From Cliona cf. orientalis (taxonomy: Eukaryota > Porifera > Demospongiae > Clionaida > Clionaidae), in assembly GCA_963930775.1 (NCBI GenBank), contig OZ005690.1, forward strand, positions 11,248,411 through 11,312,410: a DNA stretch of 64,000 nucleotides, given 5' to 3'. Below the pieces are notes generated by a model. The model did not search any database, was not told the DNA's origin, and worked only from the letters and a program-made list of their open reading frames with translations. Positions 22,690 through 35,150 of this stretch are shown here, piece after piece. A program made the position numbers and the translations under genes. Numbering within the stretch: the stretch's first letter is position 1; each line of letters begins with the position of its first letter.

Positions 22690-24823
22690 ATGATGGCAGA
22701 TCAGACTGTTTTTGTCGTGCACAATTGCAAGTTCATGTTCTCCTTCAAAGCTACTTCTATTCTGCCACTGCTATTTCTTGGGTGCTATGAAGGAATTGTG
22801 ATAGGTATGGTAAGGAGTTATGATAGCTAAATCATAACGGTAACTTAGGCACAGAGAGTGGAATTGGATCATTCATTGATTAGCCAATGTGAAAGTTCCA
22901 AATAATTTTTACAGGTCAGTTGACATTATCTCCTATGAGCGTGGCTCCAGTGTGTAGTGTTGGGGATCCACTTGAGTTAAAATGTACTGCAGTGCTAGCT
23001 GGATCTGTACAGACCATAAGATGGAGTATCTTTCGTGTCATAAATGATCAGGGAACACTCTCTGAGATCACCAACTCTGTGCTCATAGATAATAACGACG
23101 CCCATCAAAGGAAAACTAAAGAAGTGGCTTCCGTCACATTCACTTATGCAAGAATTTCTGCTCAAAGAGCTTCACCTCTGGTCTCTACATTATCTATTGA
23201 CTCAGTTAGCATTGGTTTGAATGGAACAGTAGTACGCTGTTCAGATGTGGCAAATCCAATGATATCAGCATCAACTACTATCTACATAAGATCTGCTGCA
23301 AATAGTACCATAACACTAAGTAAGTTATGAGCCTTATGATTTTTAAGAAATCATTGCGACCATTATAGATCAGAACACTCCATCCGTGAATGTTACATCA
23401 GTAGAGTATGACGTTGATAATACGACAATCACTATGAAGTGGCCTCAACAAGTTGGTGTCATATTATATTATAATATTACTGGAGTGTTACCTCTAGGCC
23501 TGGTATCCTTAACACTCAGTGAAAACACAAGTCTTCGATTGGTGCTTAAATATAATACTGAGTACAATCTCAGTGTTGTGGCTGTTTTTCCTTGTGGAGT
23601 CAATGCCACTGCTGTCATTACTCTTTACTATGGTAACTTAAGGTACCAACAATGCATAATAATAATAAGGCCATACCAAGTTAATTTTTTGTTTCTCGGA
23701 TTCGGCGGGTCTGTTTTTGGCTGATTTGAAAAAAAAATAAAATTTTTTTAATTAACATTCCTCACATTATGATAGTGACAGGCCAGGAGTACTTTTCAAA
23801 AAGAGCACTCTTGGTCTACTACTGATAGTGCTATAAGCTAAACAATCATCAAAACTGCTCGAGAATGTAAATATTCACTACTAAAATGATAGCTGGCTGT
23901 CTGTGGACTAGTGATGCTCACGATTTACTAGGCCACACCTCCTGTTAATTATTTTTTTTTAATTTTCATGCCAACCACCCTGGTCTGTTTCCAGCTCCTG
24001 TTTGTCCGAGAAACAAAACATCAAATTGGTATGGCCTAATATACACCGGACCCTTCTTTTGATTTGTACAGCTAATTGTGGGTACCCAGAGTTACTATCA
24101 GCAGTTAGTAATGATTCTCAGGTCCCAGACATTGTGGGGTATGATACTCTTATACCAGTAGAGGGACGTACTGTCAGTTTCAGTTGCCCTCCTGGACTTG
24201 AACTTAATGGATCTAACTCAGCAATATGCACAGGGAATGGAGAATGGGAACCTGACCCTAGCTGGCTAACATGCAATGAACCAGATTCAAAAGGTAAAAA
24301 GCTCTATTATGCGCTATAATGCCATGCAATAACAGAATGAGTCCGTGCCCCCTAGGCCTATTATAGGGCTCTATTATAAACTCACAACCGTCCATAGCGA
24401 AAACTATATAGATTATGTAACTACATTTGCCAGTGTGGTAAACTAATCGGTAATCTTAATGAGTATTGGCTGAAATTATAAACTTATCATCCCCTATATA
24501 GTGGAAACACTATCCAGTAAAATCTTTTGCAGGTATAATGATAATATGCATGCATGCAACTCTCTGAATTTGTAGGTGCATTAAGTCAAATTGGAATAAT
24601 TGCTGCGGCGGCTTCATCAATAGCTGCCGTATTTATTTTTGCTTCAATTCTGCTTTTCATTGGTTGTCTTTGGAGGAGATTCTCCAAAAAGAGGAAGCGA
24701 CTGATTGACAGACTTCCTCCATCAGTTACATACAGGAAGCAGCTCCCTCACTATGACGTCGTTCAGTTCCCACCCAAACAGGAACTGCCACTGAAACCTA
24801 ATGAATCTTACCATAGCAGATAA
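22690..24823 (+). CDS. Receptor R4: Ig-FN3-CCP-TM, short basic tail
   Basis: Exons 22690-22804, 22915-23319, 23369-23632, 24072-24293, 24576-24823 (1254 nt, 417 aa; a second ATG at 22693 is possible). The leader is hydrophobic (SILPLLFLG) and near-identical to that of R3. Ig domain 39-173 (LELKCTA, IRWSIF, VVRCSD), FN3 174-261 (TITMKW, YNTEYNLSVVA), one CCP 262-335 (SFSCPPG, GNGEWEPDP). TM segment IGIIAAAASSIAAVFIFASI is followed by a strongly basic RRFSKKRKR stop-transfer. The 60-residue tail contains tyrosines in VTYRKQL and HYDVVQF, but no ITIM, Death domain or NxAY repeat. Confidence 0.8.
23669..24036. repeat. MITE, GGCC ends, TAA target duplication
   Basis: Termini GGCCATACCAAGTTAATTTT... 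/ ...AATTGGTATGGCC, with inner TTTGTTTCTCGGA / TCCGAGAAACAAA, and TAA on both flanks. GGCC ends with a 3-bp TAA duplication suit the PIF/Harbinger superfamily. Located in R4 intron 3. Confidence 0.8.
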
Positions 24824-25357
24824 TGATGATCAGTCAGAGTTTCAGCACAACTAGTCTTGCTATGGAGTATACTATTAATATTATCATGCATATTATGCTA
24901 TCATAATTGATTATAATAATTTTTTTTATTATATTGTACTTTGCAAATCAGTTGTCCAGTGGAAAGGGTTTAATAGGCAGTGGCTTTCAAGTGCTTAATT
25001 GAGTTATACTACGAGACACAAAGGCTGTCAGTTTATAATAATATTGACAGAGTCAGCATCCAGTTGCTATTTTCTAACTTCCTAGACAACTGGCCTGCAA
25101 AGCACAGTATACTATACCAGCTCCCACTGTAAATTAAAAGCTTAAGATATATATCCAGGCCCTGCAGTGACCATAAATTAATATGTCATTGTGGTTGAGT
25201 GGTTGAAAAGTTATTGATAATTGAAATATTCAGCTGTTATATATATACATTAAAATGCATGGGCAAATAATGTTATTATATAGCTGTAATATCTGATTTT
25301 AAGAGTCACCAATTACATTAATTTTTAACACACTGGTTGATGGAGTTCATGTCTGAC
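24824..25357. other. Convergent R4/R5 intergenic
   Basis: 3' sides of R4 (plus) and R5 (minus). The stretch 24944-25040 matches noncoding DNA near R1 (8130-8226: shared GGCAGTGGCTnTCA and GCTnTCAGTTTATAA), so it is duplicated noncoding or repeat sequence. No gene is seen. Confidence 0.5.
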
Positions 25358-27986
25358 TCATTGATTCAGTTCTGTGATTATGGACTTAGATGAGAGATAA
25401 GCCACATTCTCTCTCAACTTGAAATCCTTTTTCTGATGTGCTTCATCACGTACCCGTGGTAATACATCCTCATAAATAGGTACATTGCGAGAATTATCAC
25501 TTTGGCTACTGTAACAACACTTTCCTTTACCATGGCAGTGCCCACACGCAAACCCTACGACGAAAAAGGTAACCGATAACACGAGGATTACTATTGCTGA
25601 GAATGATGACACCACTGAAATGATGTAGACAGGCACACCCATTTGTAAACACGTCGATTCTTCCATCGGAGGCTTCTGAATCTCTGCATGTCATAATATG
25701 CATTGTATAAAAAATGAATACAAGACTGTCCCTAAGCATTGATAAGGGACCCTCCTATGTAATAATAAATTATCATCTGTTACTCATGAATGAGTAAGAT
25801 TGCGGGGAACCTGGGATCTATGTATGTCTTCCTGATCTTAAGAGTTTTAGCAACGTACCTCTGCATTCCACCTCTCTGGGATCTGGTTTCCATTCCCCAT
25901 TCCCCATACATGTTGAGGTGTTAGATCCAATGAGAATACGCTCACGAGGACACTCAAATGTGATGGTAGCTCCCTCCGTCACTGGATCCAAGTAACCAAT
26001 GAGAAATATTTTTAAATTAGAACCATTAGCTGTACCGCTGAATGGATAGCTACAAGTTGGTATATCTAGAGAGTAAATGAGATAAACGGTAATGATTGTA
26101 GACGTATACTGGCACAACTATTTGTAAAGTCGAGGCACTCATGAAGTATGAAAATTTATTATAGCAAGGACTTAAAAAATTTCTCATCAGATAGACATTA
26201 ATCCCAGCTGCAATCTTACTCAGTATAATATACTAAATTGCTGGGATGAAGCTAAAAAAAGAACTGTTATCAAGGGCTTATGTGACGTACCTCTGCATTC
26301 CACGTCTCTGGGATCTGGTTCCCATTCCCCGTTCCCCATACATGTTGCGGTAGTAGACCCAATGAGAATATTATACTCACGAGGACACTGAAATGTGATG
26401 GTAACTCCCTCCGTCGCCGGATCCAAGTAACCAATAACTAATATTGTAGAACCATTAGCTGTACCGCTGAATGGATAGCTACAAGTTGGTGTGTCTAGAG
26501 AATAATCATAGATAGCTATATATAATAGAGATTTTCTATGATCACACTGTCCCAACGATCACAGACCATAAACAAAGTTTTGGTGATATGAATACAGTGC
26601 ATACATCATCAAAAGTGAAAGATTAATTAGTGCTGCAATCTGACAACCTAGATGTGATAAACACCTAAGTTTTATATAATATATTATTGTTATTATAGTG
26701 CTTTAGCCGTATAATATGCATTAGTCAGCTCAGACACTGATCTTTTAAAATTAAAATTCACAAACAATACTATTGTATGCCAAAAATTATTAATTTGTGC
26801 ACGGTAGGACAAATAAAAAAAAGCAAATTTTACCTTCACATAGCAGTCCATTTGGGTCAGGTTCCCATTCTCCATTCCCTGTGCATATTGATGAATTAGA
26901 TCCAGTGAGTACCAGTCCAGGAGAACAGCTGAAAGTGACGGTACTACCCTCTATTGGTAAATCATCATCACTCAATACTTTTGGGACAGATCTAGAATAT
27001 CCACAACTTGATGGTAGCTCTGGGCGTCCACAATTAGCTATTACAGAAATAGTAATGGTACCATTAACACCCAATCATGATTCAAGAACTAACACATTCA
27101 TGTTAATACACATAATAATATAATAGTATCTTACCGTACTGCAGCCTAATGGAAACAGTGATATTATCTCTACAAAGTGCAATAGCTTCAACACTGAAGT
27201 TGAAGTCAGTGTTATATGAAATTGTCAATTGAAGACTTGTATTTCCATTATAAATTAAGGGTACCCAAGGTGATATTTTAATAGCGTAAGTGACACCAAC
27301 TTGTCGAGCCCACTTCACAGTCACTGTCACATTATCAGCATCATATTGTTCTTCTAAAATGTTCAAAGTTGGAGTGTATTGGAGATCTAAAAATTATAAT
27401 TTATGGAATTATCATAAGATTCTGAGTTAGGAATCCAACAAACCAGCTATACGTAGATGAATTACTCACTTTGACTGGTGTCAATGATTTGTATAGTAGT
27501 TGAAGCTGATAACATTGGATTTGCTACATCTGAACAGCGTACTACTGTTCCATTCAAACCAATGCTAACTGAGTCAATAGATAATGTAGTGACCAGAGGT
27601 GTGGCAAATTGAGCAGAAACTCTCATGAAAGTGAGAGTGGTAGAATCCACTTCTCTTTCTGACATCTGCATGCTGATATCTCTGGCATTGATTTGAACAT
27701 TAACAACTTGTTCTAATATGCCTTGTTCATTATCCTGTAAAATATTCCATCTTATGAACTGTACAGATTCAGCAGTACATGTCAGCTGAAGTGAATCCCC
27801 AACACGACACACTGGAGCCACCGTCATAGGGAACAACGTCAACTGACCTGCATATATATCAGCCTTTTTTTAATGATAATCTTTATGTAATAAAACATGA
27901 TTACCTGTCACATAATAATTTTCGCAGCAGATCAGAATCAGAATGGCGGCATAATATGGTGACAATCTTTGGGTTAGCAATTCCAT
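25358..27986 (-). CDS. Receptor R5: Ig-FN3-CCP-CCP-CCP-TM with YEDV/NVAY tail
   Basis: Minus-strand exons 27986-27905, 27847-27470, 27386-27135, 27037-26834, 26494-26291, 26065-25859, 25683-25358 (1653 nt, 550 aa). Leader with AAILILICC; Ig 28-153; FN3 154-237; CCP1 238-305 (ANCGRPELPSS, GEWEPDP). CCP2 and CCP3 are near-identical to each other (both begin PTCSYPFSGTANGS), showing recent duplication of one exon. The last exon encodes a TM helix (SSFSAIVILVLSVTFFVVGF) and a tail with IYEDVLPRV and RENVAYLSS. Same tail class as R1, R8, R9 and R10, but in the opposite orientation. Confidence 0.85.
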
Positions 27987-28635
27987 GATAGCCTAATAGT
28001 GCTTGCACCCCTGCCTACGTATACTTTAAAGGGCTTCAAGTGATATGTATGTTATGGTATTACGTATTACACTAGCTATATTAGAGGATCTATAAACAAA
28101 ATGTTGTTTTTTAAAAGCAAAGGATTGTTTGTAATAATGTTCATGTCCCGTGGCAGCTCAACAGCAGAGAATACTGCCATATGGGTCAAAATAAAATTAA
28201 ATATATTATATTATTATATTACATGTATAGGGGCTGGGGTAGCCATATTATTATGTATGCATACCTATAGCTAGCTATGAATTATACGATCTGTGTATGC
28301 ATTCCTAAACTTTTCCGTTCAATTTTTCACTGAAATCTGCTTAGCTGTATAATATTATAATATCAGCTTATAATAAACTTGTGTGAGTATCTAGCTTGCA
28401 CTGATTATATGGCGGATAATCATGACATTGTATCATAGGTTTGAACTTCAAATCATGCGCGCAATTGGTACAGATAAAATGATATTATTATTATCATTAT
28501 AATATTATTATGATATATCAAAAGATCAAGCTTACAAGAATACTATCATGGCTACACGTACGGCCACAGCCGACACATTCACAACAGTAGTGTTCATTAA
28601 TTTTACTATTCAGATCTAGAGAGTTCACCATGTAT
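27987..28635. other. R5 upstream / gene 6 downstream, AT-rich
   Basis: Contains several TAATATTATA-type palindromes. A weak TTTAAAG on the minus strand (about 28025-28031) lies some 40 bp before the R5 start codon. No gene is seen. Confidence 0.4.
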
Positions 28636-31600
28636 CTATTTTCTTTTAAGAGCAGCTGCATGATGATGTTGTGCTTGTTTCAGCTCGACCAGCTCAGTCT
28701 TCAATGTCTCTATCTATTATAATCATAATAATATTATAGCATCAGGTAAACAACTTGTGTGTATAAATACACATTGTCATAATAGTACATGTATTGATTG
28801 GACATACAATCACTAAAGCTTAATAAAATTCTGGAAGCAATCTTCCTCATCCAACCTCGTGACAATGTCCCCCCTCCAACATAAAGCTCTCGACATCAAC
28901 AATATTAGCTATTATGATTGATATCTGGTGTTTTCATGGTAAGATATATTTTATTAGAAACTTATTATTCTTGGGTATTTGTTGCAATTACCTATTCTAG
29001 CCTTACTAGTAGTTTTATAGGGAGGACTAAGATAATTATGTACTCTTAATAGTTACCAAACACACAATATTATTAGCAATAATAAAATTGGTAAGCACAT
29101 CAATTTTGGTTTCCTATCCCAAAATATTATTGTATTAGTGTAAACTATTGTACTAAGTACACATGTGTACTTTGTAATAATATGGGCAAATCAATCTCAC
29201 CACATCCTCAGGCTTGCTGGATGATAAAATTTAATAATATCCTTATTATTAATTGGAACACTTACACAGGAAAAAAAAGTGTGTTTACAACCATTGTAAT
29301 GTAGAAATTTACAGCCAATTTGCTATCCTTGAAATTTTTTGCAACCTATGTATTTCTGAAATACAATAAAAATACAATGTAGGGAAAATCTGTAGGCAAT
29401 TAGCACTGATTACATCCTGATTGGCACGTATTTTACAATGATTGTACATTGACTCTACAATCCATGTGTTTTAAATTACAACAATTTTACAATGTTCAGA
29501 GCTCTTGTGCCAAAATACAATCATCGTATTGGTACAATTTTGTTAAAATTTAGCATTGTAAAAGTATTGTATTTTTGGTCAATTTACATCAAATTTGGAT
29601 GATATTACAATGGTTGTGAACTGAAAATTTTTCCTGTGTTATTTTAAGTGTGCCCGTCTTCGAATAAATTATAGCTAGCAAATTGGGGCAAAATTGTGGG
29701 TTGTCCAATCCATTCCTCTTTTGTGAGACCATAATTATTATAGGATCAGATTTGTGTTACCTTTGCATACAAACTTTATACTACGTACCTGTCTAGTTGC
29801 TTCATATTTTGAAGTTAGTAATTCATCCACTTTGAGTTGCAGTTTAGTACTTGTTTCTTTCAGTTGTCTTCGCGTTTTTTGTAGTTCTTCCTGTTGCGAC
29901 TGTAACTGCTTCTTCTATATATTTTTTGATATTCAGATTATAATATTATAACTAGTACTATAATAATAAACATATAATATTATTTCATTAATTTGAAGCT
30001 AGATGAACTATATTATATCAATCCTATACATTGAACACTGGACGTAGTAAAGTATGTCAGCCATATTTAATTTATTCACACTTGCAGGGATTATTGATAG
30101 TGCAGTGACAATTGCAAGCATGATACCTAGATATGGTACAGCTCATGCACAGTGCAGACTAGTCTTACTTAATAATTCACAGGCCACAATATCACCAACA
30201 ATTAAGTAAACCTTTTATCATTTATAAGGTCATGCGCAGCATGTATACTATTATCAGATTCTAATATCCTGTGCATTTCCCCCCTATTTTCAACAAGAAA
30301 TTTAGTCATTACACATGCATATGTATATATGCGCACCATATCATCTTCCAAGTTTTGTTTTTCTGTTTTTAAATCTTCTACCTGTAAAAAAAGAGTCATA
30401 ATAGTAACAAAAACTACAGCCACAGTACTTAAAAGCCTGTAAACTATACTCTTTCATAGACGACCCATGCATCCACTTACTAGCTGTTATTGTTAAGTAA
30501 TTAGCACGGCATTATACTAACTAACTTGATACAGGAGAGGAACATTATCCTTTCCCGACAAAAACTTAACATGCAAAATATTGCATATTCATTACTATTA
30601 TACATACGCTTGAGTGGTGTGTGCTATTAGCTATATATAGTCTGGCGACAAAATTCTACAAACAAAATATTTTACTGCCGGAAATATCCCAATCTACAGT
30701 ACAAATACATCAGTAGGATGACCTTCAACAGCACATAATGAATTGATCTTTTTCAGTGGTATAGCAATGTAAACTGAGAGACTCCCACTCTACTATACAT
30801 GTAGCTGCAGCTCAGAGGAGGTACGAAAATGTCATGTACCCAAGATAATCAGCTAAGTCATCACTTTATCTTCATAGATTAAACTTTAATGGGCTCATGC
30901 CAGGCATACCAGGACACCAGGTATGCCTGGTATGAGTTCTAAACCATGACTGTACACAAATTAATTACATTACCTCTTTATATTTATCTCTTAAGTGCTG
31001 TTTTAGTTCATCTTTCTCCTTATTTAGATTCTTTATCTGTAAATAATATACAGCAATACAGTGTATAGTATAGACTGAAATGTTTTTGAAACTCATAGTT
31101 ATGCGGCAAAAGTATAATCATCCTATCACTAAATAAATAGTCTATGATTATCCAGAGAAGTTTGAGTTCATAACAGCAGCTATCTGATTCTGCATGCATT
31201 ATTATGCACACTACAAAACAAGACACATAACTTACTTCTATTAAAAGTTACATTTCATGGGATGATTGTAGATTGCACACATGAAAAGAAAAGATGAATT
31301 AATTACCATTGCATGTAATACACTGTATATACCCTAAATATAGCTTAGCAGTGAAATATAAAGTTTTACACTTACTTTTGTGTTGCCTCCCACATACCAT
31401 AAGAAGTATAAACACAGTTAGTGCAGCAATTATGAAAATAATCACAGGGACAACAATGGCAGCAGTAATGGGAACAGTACACGACTCTAGAGTAGCATTA
31501 TAGAATGTATAATGATACATATATTAATAATATTATTATTGTACGAAATCATGCTGATTCAGTTTTAATTAGTACCTTTTCTTTACTCATGTATTACAGA

Positions 31601-33154
31601 TAATATTTAATTTAATGGTATTATCACATTCGATCTTACCCCTAGTTAAATTTTCATTCCCTGCTGGACCAGGTGTTGTCGCTTGACCTGAAGGATCAGC
31701 ACAGCTTTCAATAGTCGTCATAATGGAGAAATCTGCAAATAACATGCATAATAACTTAATATAATTACTATAATATGCTACTTATTGTAAACAACCCAGT
31801 CTAAGACTTACGTACCTGACACTGGAATAATGACAGATTCTGAGGTTGAACGACCAACATTCTCACATGTGAGTATAATATTACTTCTGGAGCTTGAAGC
31901 AGCAAGAGTGAAATTGCTAGTAATCAGTCTGATGCCATTTGTGTCGGAATTATCTGTGAGCACAGCAGACGCACTGGAGCCATCCACACTACGCCTTGTC
32001 AATGGAGGATCACTTGACGTAAAGACTACTCTGTTTCCATCACTAGTTGACCATGCGAGTGAATTTGAATTCACTGTTGTACAGGTGCAAGTCACAGTCT
32101 CTCCAGAACACACTGTTTGCTTGCCACAGACAACAGAAGTAGTATCCACTGCATCAAATAATATTATCATAAACATAATATTTAGAGACTGAGTCCAAGG
32201 TCTCTACGCGTTTTAAGAGACCCAAAGGCCCGAGGCTGCAGCATCCTGAGCGCAGTGAGGGTGCTACTAAGGGCCTGAGGGTATCTTAAAAGCGTAGAGA
32301 CCATTGGACGACGTCTCTAACTGATTTAGAATATAGCAACTGTAACCATGACATTTAGCCTGGGGACTGGGCTACTGTTGCACTGTGCATCTTTCTTTGC
32401 CCTTAATTGGCAGCTCAATAATAGACCTACCTCTCTAAGAGGTCTATAAGTGAACTGAGAGGTCTCTAAGTGAAATAATGGACCTCCAACTGACCAATCA
32501 GATTGCTATATTTGTTACAACTATATTCTAATGAATAATTATGAGGAAATTTCAACCAAGAGAACAACTTTGCCACCTGCTCACTTTTAATTTGCATGTC
32601 CTTTGCCATTGCATACCGCATTGGAATTTTCTGCAATAAAGAGGTAGCTGGGCTTGGCGAAATTGTTGTCCAGCAAAAATTTCCACATAATAATAGATAC
32701 AAGCAAGGGCTTATCTCGCTGCCGAAGGTAGCAGCAATGAGATAAGCCCTTGGTATAAGATATCACATACCAGCTAGAAGAAATGTTATGGAGGAGTTTG
32801 TACCAAAGTTAATGTTGTGACACTGTACGGACGGAGTTGGAAAGTTGGACTGTATACTGATACGTAACTCGGACACAATGATTTCATCAATCATGGCATT
32901 GATGAGTACAGCCACAGTTTGGCTGTTTCCAACTGCAGACAATCTTGATCCAGCAGGTTCAGCCGCTGAAAATTCCAACCGCTGGCCGCCTGTTCCAATG
33001 TATTCATTGCTAGTCCAGGCCATGCTGTTAGAGCCCCTCACTGTACACCTGAACACTACCATTTCATCGACGTAAGCAACTTCAACGCCATAGAGTGTTG
33101 AGTGGAGGGTGCTGGTTAGCTCCTGTGATGCAGCTCCAGTAGCCAGGAGAAGCA
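28636..33154 (-). CDS. Two-Ig membrane protein with intracellular coiled coil (5' end missing)
   Basis: Minus-strand exons 33154-32771 (Ig1: VVFRCTVRGSNSMAW...SVQCHN), 32148-31816 (Ig2: VTCTCTTVNSNSLAW...IILTCENVG), 31732-31640 (stalk), 31486-31376 (TM: VPVIIFIIAALTVFILLMVC). Phase-0 coiled-coil exons follow: 31036-30974 (21 codons), 30381-30337 (15), 29914-29789 (42), 28713-28636 (ending in stop). The first exon starts in phase 1 with a hydrophobic VLLLATGAASQ; I did not find the exon carrying the start codon. Exon 30381 also reads through to a stop at 30202, giving an alternative end. Phase changes from 1 to 0 between the TM exon and the first coil exon; a 2-nt exon (31237-31236) would fix this. 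It is unlike the R family in domain sequence. Confidence 0.6.
29265..29638. repeat. 374-bp MITE, copy 1
   Basis: Ends CACAGGAAAA / TTTTCCTGTG, flanked by TTA on both sides. A near-identical copy in the same orientation is at 35970-36342. The interior is rich in TACAAT motifs. Located in an intron of the coiled-coil receptor gene. Confidence 0.85.
30889..30937. repeat. Short hairpin
   Basis: Inverted CTCATGCCAGGCATACC / AGGTATGCCTGGTATGAG around a short loop, in an intron. Confidence 0.6.
32184..32317. repeat. Foldback MITE
   Basis: AGAGACTGAGTCCAAGGTCT and TCTACGCGTTTTAAGA are mirrored by TCTTAAAAGCGTAGAGACCA / TTGGACGACGTCTCT. Further inverted repeats (AAGGGCTTATCTC / GAGATAAGCCCTT) lie at 32704-32753, also in this intron. 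Confidence 0.8.
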
Positions 33155-35150
33155 CTGCAGCATGATATTAGTGTAGTTATATTATATTATGAGCAAGATA
33201 ATGGTGATTTAAGTGACTACATTAGATCATCAATATTAATTTCTAAGCATGATTTTTCATACAGGTTAATATCTTACAAATTTATTACAAATTTGTCGTA
33301 CCTAGTAGCAATTTCAAATTTGTCTCCTATAAGAATGAAAAATATTATTGATAATACTATACTCTATAATTATGATCCATTCACCCGCCCCCTCACTCCT
33401 CTTTGTTATTAATCAGCACTATAATCTCTGTGGGTTGGGGGATGGGCCCGGCTACTAATAATTGTCAGTTTGTCCACTTATCAGTGTTTATAGTACAGAT
33501 ACTGCGCTGTAGTGTAGTGGTGTACATGCCGACGGGTGGGAGGGGGTATATACGTAGCTAAAAGTGTACACATAGCTACAGGCAAGCAAGAAACTGTCAA
33601 AGTATGCAATGAATCATATAATATTATAGCTAGCACTGTAGAATTCAAGTGAATACCGAATGTGTAGGCTAAATGGAGCAGAATCAGAATTTCAATACTG
33701 AATCTATGCTGAAATACTGTGACGTTAAGGGGGGGATAAAAATTAATGCTTATGTCATAATGACGTTAATTTTTCCACAAAGACTTTGGATAAGCCCCCT
33801 TACCTATAGCCTGTCACAGTATGCATGTTTAAATTTCACTACACTGTCACATGTCAGCCAGTTAGGTACTGTAACACTGTCTACATGGAACAGTACCTAT
33901 AGGCTATTACACTAGCTATTAGTAGTATTACATGTATACTATAGTACGTACACTTTCACTAGCTTTATGCATCCACCTACTTTCGATATTATTAACTTGC
34001 ATCCATGGCAGTTAAACAACTACGTAGTTGTTTAACTGGCTACAGTACAGTAGTACTAGCTATACTGCAGCGTGTAGTTGCTTAGACATAACTTTTGTCT
34101 AGATTTTTCTTTGTCTATTATATTAAAGACAATTTGAAAGTTTTATGCTGTAGTCTCATTCTGTTCTGGTTATTACTCGTTGTACCTTTGGTACACTCCC
34201 ATCGGATACATTCCTTATTTTAATAACTGCATGCACATCTTTTTGTGTTGGCAAATTTGGGATTCTGATAGTACATGCCTACAGGTTTACATGGCCCTGT
34301 TCCAGACACGGATTGTGTATTATTATTATTATTAAAAGAAGGATAAAAATACATACCTACCAACCATCCAGCTTTCTGCTTGATTTCAAGCAAAAATGGT
34401 ACCCATCCCTCGCAAAAATCACTAAATCCCTCATTTTTTGTGAGAACCTGGCCCATATATGCTAATACATTTTGGAGAAGCTAGTAGCATTTTCAAGCAA
34501 AAATGCCCCAAATCAAGCACATTTTATACAAATTTCAAGCACAAGACTATCCGCAGGTTGGCAGGTATGAAAATAGGGTATATAAAATGCAAGCTGAATA
34601 CCTGTAGAGAGCTATACGTAGAAGAGTAGCATGAGCAGCCGCGCTCGGTCTCCGAAAGGGCCCAATAGTCTAGTCCCCAGACCCTCCAGTGTCTGGGGAC
34701 GAGACTATGGCCGCCATCCAGTTCGAATCATTGAATTATTACCGTTCAATAACTTACCAGCATTTCCTTTATGAAAGTCAAGATAGAAAGATAGTGTAGT
34801 TAAGTACGAATCAACCTATTTGTCAACCGAAAAGAAGGTTTCATCCGGGAGTCAACTCTGATTCGTTCAATGTCAAAATGATCGAGCCACACCCATAATA
34901 AGACAGTTACTGACTAACTGTAGGGGAGTAACCTTAATTCACAAGGTATGAACCATGAATAATCATCCAAATTCTTAGAAAGAATAACAAATCAATGAAT
35001 AAACTACAAGAGTATTATTGCACACACAAGTCATGACAACAAAATTAATTTAGACATGAAGTTGTTCAGGAAAAATTCATGGCTTCATGCCTGCAGCACT
35101 GAGCTGTATATATTGAGAACAAAATAATGTGTGCATGCATGCATTGATAC
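33155..35150. other. 2-kb intergenic with small palindromes
   Basis: Expected to hold the unseen first exon of the two-Ig gene. A perfect 30-bp palindrome is at 34009-34038 (CAGTTAAACAACTAC + complement). A TIR-like remnant with TTAAGGGGG / CCCCCTTA ends is at 33725-33809. The TAGTC(T)CGTCCCCAGAC hairpin is at 34666-34707. No convincing coding region is seen. Confidence 0.5.

Noticed and set aside
25527..25739. Alternative minus-strand frame over the R5 tail exon
   Set aside because: It would need acceptor GATTCAG; it encodes no TM segment, whereas the other frame gives TM plus the YEDV/NVAY tail seen in paralogues.
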